Shown in pieces: positions 53,275 to 60,204 of a stretch of 64,000 nucleotides of DNA (its first letter is position 1; each line of letters begins with the position of its first letter). The translations under genes and the position numbers were made by a program. This stretch comes from an uncultured Marinobacter sp. (GTDB taxonomy: Bacteria > Pseudomonadota > Gammaproteobacteria > Pseudomonadales > Oleiphilaceae): the NCBI RefSeq assembly GCF_913055835.1, contig NZ_CAJXKQ010000005.1, positions 62,001 to 126,000 of the forward strand, read 5' to 3'. The notes beneath the pieces were generated by a model. The model saw only the letters and a list, made by a program, of their open reading frames with translations, had not been told where the DNA came from and ran no database searches.

Positions 53275-54082
53275 TCGCAACCCTGTGATCGGCCGTTGGG
53301 CCAGGGAATACAGCCATCTCCTGGACCAGTCCGGGCTGGAGAGGGAATCGGTTTTGAACGAGGCGCTGCAAGCTTCTGGCGGCGTACGAACTGGTCTCTT
53401 CTCCCTGGCCCAATGCCTGGAGCAACCGTCCCTGCTACTGAATCAGATTGGTGTCGACTACCCGAATAACACCGGTCCAAGGACCGTGCGCGCGCTTGCT
53501 TCTGTGCTGCAGCAGGATCTGGCGCTCAGCGTCATTGCGCCTCTGACCCTCAGGCTCTTTCGCGACGGCCAGGCGCCTGCACCGGATGCCCACCGTATAT
53601 TTCTGGGCCCGGCGGACCAGCAGACACAGGCAGCATCCCGCTGGTTTCAGGTGCCCGGTGGGGAGCAGGTTGGCGAGGAAATGTTTGTGCGGTCGACAGG
53701 GGCTCTGACAGCAAAATGGTACCCGGTTTTCCGTCGCCAGCTGGGGGTCAGTCCCGGCGCTTACTGGAGCAGTATCGGGCTGGGACTGGGAGCTCCGTTT
53801 TCAGCCGTGTGGAACCGGGTCGAACCGCAAGCGCTTTGCCAGTTGGCGCAAGGCTGGCTGGAGCAATTTCAGAACGATGCAAACCAGTTCATCGACTGGA
53901 TTCCGGCGGTGTTCGGTGAGCAAACCACGGCAATCCCACAACGCAGGGGGTGTTGCCTGAAATACCTGCTGCCGGAGGGCGGCTACTGCGGCACCTGTGG
54001 CGTGCATCGCAAGGAACGACTCGCTGCACTCACGCCCCAAGAGCCGCCGACAACGCCAGGCCAATGGCAGCCAGGCCAATAA
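53261..54082 (+). CDS. fhuF: FhuF-type siderophore-iron reductase
   Basis: 273 residues, overlapping fhuB by 14 bases. The C-terminus carries the four-Cys [2Fe-2S] motif CCLKYLLPEGGYCGTC (C-C-x10-C-x2-C), the hallmark of FhuF, which reduces iron in ferric hydroxamates in the cytoplasm so that it can be released. The N-terminal part is the poorly conserved IucA/FhuF-type domain (FVRSTGALTAKWYPVF). It completes the uptake operon. The last 53 bases are overlapped on the other strand by a 36-residue reading frame. Confidence 0.88.
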   Translation: MAEPDRNPVIGRWAREYSHLLDQSGLERESVLNEALQASGGVRTGLFSLAQCLEQPSLLLNQIGVDYPNNTGPRTVRALASVLQQDLALSVIAPLTLRLFRDGQAPAPDAHRIFLGPADQQTQAASRWFQVPGGEQVGEEMFVRSTGALTAKWYPVFRRQLGVSPGAYWSSIGLGLGAPFSAVWNRVEPQALCQLAQGWLEQFQNDANQFIDWIPAVFGEQTTAIPQRRGCCLKYLLPEGGYCGTCGVHRKERLAALTPQEPPTTPGQWQPGQ

Positions 54083-54140
54083 GCACACCGGCGCCTGCTG
54101 CAATTTTCAAACCTTCGATCATTTCCTGTTCGGGTGCCAT
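54030..54140 (-). CDS. 36-residue single-helix membrane peptide beside a Fur-like site
   Basis: A short reading frame, ATG at 54140, preceded by an unusually strong GGAGGAAAGGGA. It encodes 36 residues: a polar start MAPEQEMIEGLK, then an unbroken Gly/Ala-rich hydrophobic helix (AAGAGVLIGLAAIGLALSAA) to the end. The last half overlaps the 3' end of fhuF antisense. A near-perfect Fur-like palindrome lies 44-64 bases upstream. I do not know a family; the helix pattern GxGxxxGLAAIG recalls the first helix of ATP synthase subunit c, perhaps only by composition. It may be a small regulatory membrane peptide of iron starvation. Confidence 0.55.
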   Translation of the reverse strand: MAPEQEMIEGLKIAAGAGVLIGLAAIGLALSAALGA

Positions 54141-54183
54141 TCCCTTTCCTCCCGTTTGACTAACCCACCAGGCCTCACTTTAA

Positions 54184-54204
54184 TGCGAATAATTATTATT
54201 TGCA
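54184..54204. promoter_or_regulatory. Fur-like palindrome between small peptide gene and sugar dehydrogenase
   Basis: TGCGAATAATTATTATTTGC with a final A is a 21-base palindrome with only two mismatched pairs around its centre base. Its outer TGCGAAT/ATTTGCA halves resemble the TGAGAAT-type Fur half-site. It is 44 bases from the start of the minus-strand peptide and 129 from the plus-strand dehydrogenase, so the peptide gene is the likelier target. Confidence 0.6.
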
Positions 54205-54332
54205 ACGCTCGGTCACTGATCCGTAATACGGAAGGAGCCCTATACTCCTTGAAGCGGTATCGGCGCTCGGCGGAGCCCGCTTCAACTGCTACTCTGAATA
54301 TTCTGATGGCACCGGTAAGAACGGAGGATCCA

Positions 54333-55454
54333 ATGGGTATCTTCAAACAACTCGCCCTGACTTGCAGCTTATTACTGGTTGCGGTTCCCATCATGGCAAG
54401 CCAGACCTATTCCTCCGATAAAGCGGATTTCCGACTGGAAACCGTGGCGCAGGGTCTGGAACACCCCTGGAGCCTGGCGTTTCTGCCGGACGGATCCATG
54501 CTGGTGACAGAACGGGAAGGACGGCTGCGAATGATTCGGAACGGGGCCTTACTGAATGACCCCATCAGCGGAGTTCCCGAGCTTGTTGTATCCGGCCAGG
54601 GCGGGCTGCTGGATGTTCTTCTGCACCCGGACTTTCAGCAGAATCAGGTACTGTTTCTGAGCTACGCCCACCGAAACCGGGAGGGCATGACAACCCGTGT
54701 TGCTCGCGCTCGGCTGGAGAATGATCGCCTTACCGATGTTGAAGTCATCTTTGAAGCCCTGCCCCGCTCCAACACAAGTCGGCACTTTGCAGGTCGTATG
54801 GAATTCGACCAGGGCGGCAATCTCTACATCGCGGTGGGGGACCGTGGAGAAATGGACCGCGCCCAGGACAATGCTGACGATGCGGGAGGCGTTCACCGAA
54901 TCACAACCGACGGTGCCCCCGCACCGGGCAACCCGTTCCTGGACACCAGCGGTGTCAACGATACCTTTTACACAACCGGCAATCGCAATATCCAGGGCAT
55001 GACCATCCATCCGGAAACGGGCGAGATCTGGAGTCACGAACACGGCCCGCGGGGTGGCGACGAAATCAACATCATCCGGGCCGGAACCGATTACGGATGG
55101 CCGACAATAACCTACGGCATCGACTATTCTGGCCTGCCCATTACTGACAAAACCAAGAAGGAAGGCATGGCCCAGCCACTGCACTACTGGGACCCGTCCA
55201 TTGCTCCCTCGGGCATGGCGTTTTATACCGGCGATCTGTTTCCGGAATGGCGGGGGGATCTGTTTGTCGGTGCGCTCAAGATGCGCAAACTGGTTCGCCT
55301 GCGCATCCAGGACGGGGAAGTGACGGAAGAGGAAGATCTGCTGACTGATCTCGGCGAACGGATCCGCGACGTGCGGATGGGTCCCGACGGCGCCCTTTGG
55401 TTGCTGACGGATTCGCCGAGGGGCAAGGTTTACCGGATGGTGCCGGTTCAGTGA
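54333..55454 (+). CDS. PQQ-dependent aldose sugar dehydrogenase (YliI/Asd type)
   Basis: 373 residues from the ATG at 54333 (CGGAGGATCC upstream). Signal peptide (about 5-22, ending IMAS), then a six-bladed propeller of the soluble glucose dehydrogenase family: LEHPWSLAFLPDGSMLVTER, GQGGLLDVLLHPDF, the metal/PQQ region SRHFAGRMEFD, TGNRNIQGM, HEHGPRGGDE and APSGMAFY. E. coli YliI oxidises aldoses at the periplasmic face when PQQ is supplied. The long frame upstream is not coding; an overlapping Fur-like site 129 bases away may not concern this gene. Confidence 0.88.
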   Translation: MGIFKQLALTCSLLLVAVPIMASQTYSSDKADFRLETVAQGLEHPWSLAFLPDGSMLVTEREGRLRMIRNGALLNDPISGVPELVVSGQGGLLDVLLHPDFQQNQVLFLSYAHRNREGMTTRVARARLENDRLTDVEVIFEALPRSNTSRHFAGRMEFDQGGNLYIAVGDRGEMDRAQDNADDAGGVHRITTDGAPAPGNPFLDTSGVNDTFYTTGNRNIQGMTIHPETGEIWSHEHGPRGGDEINIIRAGTDYGWPTITYGIDYSGLPITDKTKKEGMAQPLHYWDPSIAPSGMAFYTGDLFPEWRGDLFVGALKMRKLVRLRIQDGEVTEEEDLLTDLGERIRDVRMGPDGALWLLTDSPRGKVYRMVPVQ

Positions 55455-55861
55455 GGATCGTTGGTTCTTTCGGTCTTTTCGAACTGTGGCAGTTCATCGG
55501 TAATGTCGAACCAGTCGGACTTTGAACCGACGAAAACATGTTGAGCCGGCCCCTTGCCCAGGGGTTCGTTGATGCAACCGACTCTGAGACGGAGAATCCC
55601 GGGAATCGCATCGACACGGCTGTAGAGCTGGCTGCCGCAACGGCTGCAGAAACCCCGGTACTTGCCGGGGCGTGATTCGAACTCGGCAATCCTGTCTTCG
55701 CCGGATACGAAACGGAACCGAACCTTTTGCACCGGCGCGCTGGCCGAAAACGCGCTGCCGTGGGCTCGCCGGCACTGGCTACAATGGCACAGGGCCACCG
55801 GGCCCAGCGGGCCATCGTATTCGAAACTGATATCGCCACACAGGCAACGACCGGTGTACAT
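55448..55861 (-). CDS. GFA-family (glutathione-dependent formaldehyde-activating-like) zinc protein
   Basis: 137 residues from the ATG at 55861 (GAGG upstream). Cys-rich CENP-V/GFA fold: GRCLCGDISFEYDG, ALCHCSQCRRAHGSAFSA, FCSRCGSQLYSR give two zinc sites. The name comes from Gfa of Paracoccus, whose activity is disputed, so function is open. Its stop region overlaps the convergent dehydrogenase by seven bases. Confidence 0.87.
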   Translation of the reverse strand: MYTGRCLCGDISFEYDGPLGPVALCHCSQCRRAHGSAFSASAPVQKVRFRFVSGEDRIAEFESRPGKYRGFCSRCGSQLYSRVDAIPGILRLRVGCINEPLGKGPAQHVFVGSKSDWFDITDELPQFEKTERTNDPH

Positions 55862-55982
55862 GATCCGGGCCTCACTGCTTCGGTTCACTGGTTAATTCAC
55901 GCCGGATGATACCCGTGGGCTACTTGAAGAACCAGTGTGCCGGCACCACTTTAAGAACACACGATTCGCTAAGGAGGACACT

Positions 55983-56792
55983 ATGTCATTCAGCGCACTT
56001 CCGAAAATCGGCATGGGAACGTTCCGGCTTAAGGGCAATGATGCCCGCGACGCCGTCAAGAGCGCCCTATCCCTGGGCTACCGCCATATTGATACCGCCC
56101 AGATGTACGAGAATGAAGCGGAAGTTGGCGATGGCATTACCTCCAGCGGTATTCCGCGCCGTGAGATTTTTCTGACCACCAAGATCTGGTTTGACCAGCT
56201 GCACGCCAGTGACCTGATCAACAGCCTGCACGACAGCCTCGCACGCCTGAAAACCGACCATGTGGATCTGGCGCTGATTCACTGGCCATCGCCCGGCGAT
56301 GAAGTGCCCATGAAAGAATATCTTGGCGCCCTCAGAGATGCCCAACGTGAAGGCCTGGCCGAACACATAGGCATTTCCAACTTCACCTGCGCCCAGATGG
56401 ATGAGGCCAAAGAGATACTGGGTGACACCCCCATTTTCACCAACCAGGTAGAAGTGCATCCGTTCCTGGCCAACCGAAAGGTTGTGGAACATGCCCAGAA
56501 ACTTGGCATCACCGTGACCGGCTACATGCCCCTGGCGGTCGGCAAGGTGATGGAGAACGAGACACTGCAACGCATTGCAGGTGAGCGAAACCTGACCCCG
56601 GCCCAGGTAGCCATTGCCTGGGTTGCCTCGAGAGGCGTGGTACCTATTCCCTCCTCGACACGTCCGGCACACCAGAAGGCCAACCTGGAGGCGCTGAAAG
56701 TTCAATTGAGCGAGGAAGAAATTCGCGCCATTGATGAGCTGGACCGAAACGAGCGCATAGCTAATCCGGACTTCGCGCCGGCCTGGGACTGA
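55983..56792 (+). CDS. dkgB: Aldo/keto reductase DkgB (2,5-diketo-gluconate reductase)
   Basis: 269 residues, ATG with AAGGAGG upstream. TIM barrel with the AKR tetrad: HIDTAQMYENEAEVG (Asp, Tyr), TTKIWFDQL (Lys) and LALIHWPSP (His), plus GISNFTCAQMDEA and VPIPSSTRPAHQKANL for NADPH. DkgB reduces 2,5-diketo-D-gluconate, methylglyoxal and related carbonyls. The final 32 bases overlap the convergent DUF6064 gene. Confidence 0.9.
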   Translation: MSFSALPKIGMGTFRLKGNDARDAVKSALSLGYRHIDTAQMYENEAEVGDGITSSGIPRREIFLTTKIWFDQLHASDLINSLHDSLARLKTDHVDLALIHWPSPGDEVPMKEYLGALRDAQREGLAEHIGISNFTCAQMDEAKEILGDTPIFTNQVEVHPFLANRKVVEHAQKLGITVTGYMPLAVGKVMENETLQRIAGERNLTPAQVAIAWVASRGVVPIPSSTRPAHQKANLEALKVQLSEEEIRAIDELDRNERIANPDFAPAWD

Positions 56793-57438
56793 GCCAGAGG
56801 CCGGCACCAGCCAGCAATAGCGTAGCTATAGGGGTGACCAGCAACCACCAGGTTTGCAGCACCCACGATATGGCTGCGCAGAACAGACTCCACAACACCA
56901 GCAGCGGCAGGTAAAACCAACGCCAGGGCCCGGGTATCAGCGCAACCACCAGCGCACCCGCCGCTGCGGTGGTGCCTGGCGCGATGCCAAACAGCGCGAC
57001 TGCCTCCCACTGGCCGGAATCAGCCATTGCCAGCCAGGGCAATCCAGACACGGCAAGCAGCCAGAGAACGGCAAACTTACCAACCGGCAGCCTGCTTCCG
57101 GGAACGCGTCCTGAAAGTGCGGCGACTGCAAGCAACGCGCCCTGGGCGACAAAGGCCCAACCAAACCATGTCGCCGGCCAGTTAATAGGACCGAAATAGC
57201 CCACCAGAAACCCGTAACCACTGGTTGCCCAGGCAAGCGCCATCAGTCCGACCGCCAAACGACGGGCCCTCTCTCCCTGACTGAGAAACAGCGCAGGAAT
57301 ACCGAAGGCAGCAACTACCGCCAGCAACTGCCACGGCCAGAGATCCTGATTAATCCGGACAAACAGCCGCAGAAAAACCTGCGGCCCGAACATCACGAAA
57401 TCCTGTAGCGAGTAGCTTAGCCAGTCTGCGCCACTCAC
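56761..57438 (-). CDS. DUF6064-like multi-pass membrane protein
   Basis: 225 residues with about seven membrane helices and few charged residues. The start LQDFVMFGPQVFLRLFVRIN and YFGPINWPATWFGWAF near the middle match the DUF6064 pattern as I know it. Function unknown. Its ATG overlaps the stop of the Tat-type aldo/keto reductase gene (ATGA), so the two are translated together and may work together in the membrane/periplasm. Confidence 0.65.
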   Translation of the reverse strand: MSGADWLSYSLQDFVMFGPQVFLRLFVRINQDLWPWQLLAVVAAFGIPALFLSQGERARRLAVGLMALAWATSGYGFLVGYFGPINWPATWFGWAFVAQGALLAVAALSGRVPGSRLPVGKFAVLWLLAVSGLPWLAMADSGQWEAVALFGIAPGTTAAAGALVVALIPGPWRWFYLPLLVLWSLFCAAISWVLQTWWLLVTPIATLLLAGAGLWLSPRPARSPD

Positions 57439-58370
57439 AGAGACCTCACGTAATCGGCCATCTGCTTTCGCTGAGCTGCATCCGGGAGCCGTCCATAGAG
57501 CGCGCCCATATTCTCCTTCATGTGCTCGACCTTGCTCGTTGCCGGAATGGCACAGGTCACCGCCGGATGGGAAATGATGTACTTGAGGAAAAACTCCGCC
57601 CAGTTACTGACGCCGACATCCCCGGCCCAATCCGGCAGCGGCTCCGACTGGAAGCGGCGAAACAGCGAACCACCCTGGAACGGCCGGTTAACGATTACCC
57701 CGATGCCCCGCTCCCGGGCCAGTGGCAGCAACCGATCCTCAACCTCGCGATCCAGAACGTTATAGGTCAGTTGCACAAAATCCAGCGGCTCCCGCTCCAT
57801 GATCTGTGCGAATTCCCGATGCCGGCGGCCGTGGGACGTGGTAATGCCGATATACCGAACCTCACCGTTGGCCTTCATTTCCTTCAGGGTTTCAAGATGC
57901 CCCTGCCAGCCCAGCAGATTGTGCACTTGCAACAGATCGAGCCGCTCAACACCCCAGCGCCTGCTCGAACGCGCCGCCTCCTGCCGGGTTTCTGATTCAT
58001 CGCCGGTCCAGATCTTGGTGGCGGCAAAAATCCGATCGTGGGCGTTCAGAGAATTCAGCGCCTCACCCATCACGTCCGCCGCACTTCCGTACATCGGCGA
58101 ACCATCCACAACCGTTCCGCCCAGATCAAAGAAGGTTTTCAAAACCCTGGTGCGCTGTTGAACCAGCTGCGTGTCGCCACCCACGTTAAAGGTGATCCAT
58201 GTGCCCATACCGATTGCTGGGATGGATTCGTCCGTGCCGGGAATCCGGCGCATGATGGGTGATGAAGAGGATGCTCCCGGCGTGCTTGCAAAAAGCACCG
58301 GGGATTTAAGAGCAATCCCAGCCAGGCCGGAACTGATGAGAAACTTCCTTCGCGTGATCCGATTCGCCAT
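57435..58370 (-). CDS. Tat-exported aldo/keto reductase
   Basis: 311 residues. The N-terminus NRITRRKFLISSGLAGIAL is a twin-arginine signal (RRKFL), cut near 30, so a folded, cofactor-loaded enzyme would be exported to the periplasm. Barrel residues: GTVVDGSPMYGSAADVMG (Asp, Tyr), FAATKIWTGD (Lys), LLQVHNLLG (His), GITTSHGRRH, and TCAIPATSKVEHMKEN. Exported AKRs are less usual than cytosolic ones, since NADPH is not available there; the reaction is unknown. Coupled with the DUF6064-like membrane gene. Confidence 0.85.
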   Translation of the reverse strand: MANRITRRKFLISSGLAGIALKSPVLFASTPGASSSSPIMRRIPGTDESIPAIGMGTWITFNVGGDTQLVQQRTRVLKTFFDLGGTVVDGSPMYGSAADVMGEALNSLNAHDRIFAATKIWTGDESETRQEAARSSRRWGVERLDLLQVHNLLGWQGHLETLKEMKANGEVRYIGITTSHGRRHREFAQIMEREPLDFVQLTYNVLDREVEDRLLPLARERGIGVIVNRPFQGGSLFRRFQSEPLPDWAGDVGVSNWAEFFLKYIISHPAVTCAIPATSKVEHMKENMGALYGRLPDAAQRKQMADYVRSL

Positions 58371-58426
58371 ATGGGCTCCCCCACTGACATAAATTTCAGT
58401 GCGAATAGCACAATGCCTAAACAGCG

Positions 58427-58529
58427 CGGGTGGGTCATCCCTTCGCCAGACCGTGGAGGGCCATGGATGGCCCGACCGAGCCTACATGGAAGTATTTACG
58501 GCGTGTCTGGCGAAGGGATGACCCACCCG
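58427..58529. repeat. Hairpin repeat element, copy B
   Basis: Perfectly complementary 25-base arms at 58427-58451 and 58505-58529 (containing GGGTCATCCCTTCGCCAGAC and its complement). The 53-base centre has GGGCCATGGATGGCCC, itself self-complementary, then ACATGGAAGT and GGCG. It aligns with the centre of copy A at most positions (GGCCA-GGATGGCC, AGC, ACATGGA, GT, GCG), but the arms are unrelated in sequence to those of A. It lies between the starts and ends of two minus-strand genes and contains no gene. Confidence 0.85.
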
Positions 58530-58565
58530 GGCGGCAGCTACATGGCTGACAGTCTTACCAACACA

Positions 58566-59336
58566 TCAGTTCCCGTAATGAGCATCGAGATATTTCAGAA
58601 TACGGGCAGACTCGAACAGCCCTTCCCCGGTATTGGGGTCTTCAAGATAGGGCACCTGAACCCGCTTGTGCACCTGGAAAAACGCATCCCGCTTGCCACC
58701 GGGAATCGGCGTATAGGGCCCCGGCTTGATGCGCTGCTTCGCCGGCCCGATCTCACTCCAGTGCTCCTTGCCCAGGTTGTGCAAGGTATAGGGAATCTCC
58801 AGCTCACACAGCCGCTCACGCACCAAACGTGAAAACGGACTGCCCTCGAAACTCCACAGGTGCAATGGCTGCTCCGGACGCTTGCCAGGGCTCACCCGCA
58901 GCCCCCGCATGGCACTGGTTACAGAAGCCACCGAACCCAAGACCGGCTGCCAGACCCGGCCGCGATAGTAGGATGGCACCGACCGGCCGGCATACTGCCG
59001 GAACAGATACTCGATGATTTCCTCGGATTCGTACATCACCGTGCCCGTGTTCTGGTCCGCCAGCAACGGGAACTGTTGCCGACCTCCCAGTGCCTCCGCC
59101 TGGGCCCGGAAAACCGAACCACCTTTCGGGCAGGGCCGGATTTCCACATCCAGATTCAGGGCCGTCAGGGCTTCACGAACACGGCGGCAGTACGGACAGC
59201 CTTCCATATCGTAGAGCACAATGGGCTTTTCCGGCTGGGGTACGTTATTGACGACCAGGCAACCGCGCCAGGCCGTGAGCGACGACGTAGCGACCGAACC
59301 CAGCACGTGAACATTGTGAGACAGCATATTCGACAT
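58566..59336 (-). CDS. Glutathione S-transferase-like protein with two thioredoxin-fold modules
   Basis: 256 residues from the ATG at 59336 (AAGG seven bases upstream). Two GST-N/glutaredoxin-like modules in tandem: the first (about 35-120) has YDMEGCPYCRRVREAL with a CPYC redox motif and FPLLADQNTGTVMYESEEII; the second (about 155-255) has SFEGSPFSRLVRERL, in which the Cys pair is replaced, and VPYLEDPNTGEGLFESARIL. No GST C-terminal helical domain is seen. Similar double-module proteins occur in plants and cyanobacteria. Possibly glutathione-dependent; substrate unknown. Confidence 0.8.
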   Translation of the reverse strand: MSNMLSHNVHVLGSVATSSLTAWRGCLVVNNVPQPEKPIVLYDMEGCPYCRRVREALTALNLDVEIRPCPKGGSVFRAQAEALGGRQQFPLLADQNTGTVMYESEEIIEYLFRQYAGRSVPSYYRGRVWQPVLGSVASVTSAMRGLRVSPGKRPEQPLHLWSFEGSPFSRLVRERLCELEIPYTLHNLGKEHWSEIGPAKQRIKPGPYTPIPGGKRDAFFQVHKRVQVPYLEDPNTGEGLFESARILKYLDAHYGN

Positions 59337-59368
59337 AAACAAACCTTCTGTTGGAGACCGCTCCATTA

Positions 59369-59842
59369 TCACGCAATCTGGCGATTTTCCATTGGCTCCC
59401 GGGTGCCCATGATGTGATCAAACCAGGGCCTGGTTACGCACCAGTTGGCATTAGGGTTCGGTCCCATGTGGTGATCATAGTGCCAGGGCAGGTTTTCCCT
59501 TGCCCAATCCGGATCCAGATGTGAGCGCTTATGTACCCGGTAGTAATTCCAGGCACTGTAATAGAGCGTGCCAACAAAGAATGGTGCCACAGGCAGCAAC
59601 GGAGTGACTGCTGCTGCCCCCGCAACCAGGGCAGCCACTTCCTTGGTCTGGGCGTTCCAGGTCAGGGGCGGATGACGATAATCGTGATCAAGGAAGCCAT
59701 TTCGGCGCACATTGCGGTGATGATCGTGCCAGTGAAACGACCAGAAACTCGCCCGGTTTCGGCCCAGCTCATGAAGAACGTGTTTATGGAATACCCATTC
59801 CACGGCATTGGCGGTCAAAAGACCCAATGGAATACCGATCAT
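59369..59842 (-). CDS. Histidine-box membrane protein (fatty acid hydroxylase-like)
   Basis: 157 residues. His clusters HKHVLHE, FHWHDHHRN, YRVHKRSHLD and WHYDHHMGPN, with two hydrophobic stretches (about 1-15 and 68-95), match the di-iron fatty acid hydroxylase/sterol desaturase superfamily. It is shorter than typical enzymes of that group, which have about 200 or more residues, so it may be a compact member. Directly upstream of the GST-like gene (32 bases) on the same strand. Confidence 0.75.
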   Translation of the reverse strand: MIGIPLGLLTANAVEWVFHKHVLHELGRNRASFWSFHWHDHHRNVRRNGFLDHDYRHPPLTWNAQTKEVAALVAGAAAVTPLLPVAPFFVGTLYYSAWNYYRVHKRSHLDPDWARENLPWHYDHHMGPNPNANWCVTRPWFDHIMGTREPMENRQIA

Positions 59843-60204
59843 GGTGCCCTCCTTTTGTTATTTTCGGAACACTTGGTTACACGTTATCTAGGAAACGCTC
59901 TTTTCGGTCCCGATTCCATGACCCTGATGCCGAAAAAAGCGCCCGAAAATCTGATCACAGGGTCATTGACAACCAGAAGGTTAATTTTTGCCCACCTAAC
60001 TCCATGATTCACAAGGGCACTTACATCGCGTCACAAAAATTCAATACAAACAACGACACTACTGCCATTTTTTAACGTCATGTAGAGCTTTTCTGCATAG
60101 TACAAATGGCCAGGATGGGCTATTGTGGAAGTATAAGAATCCACTGGATGGTGACCATGTTAATCCCGGGTATGCGACGCTCAGGCTCTGTAAGAGCCGA
60201 AACA
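59843..60204. other. Intergenic region between divergent genes, no gene seen
   Basis: About 360 bases separating the histidine-box gene from dacB. No reading frame with a ribosome binding site. Near the dacB end, GGCTCT-GTA-AGAGCC (60184-60198) forms a six-base stem whose right arm includes the AAGAG nearest to a Shine-Dalgarno for dacB. Promoters for both genes should be here but I cannot place them firmly. Confidence 0.5.
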
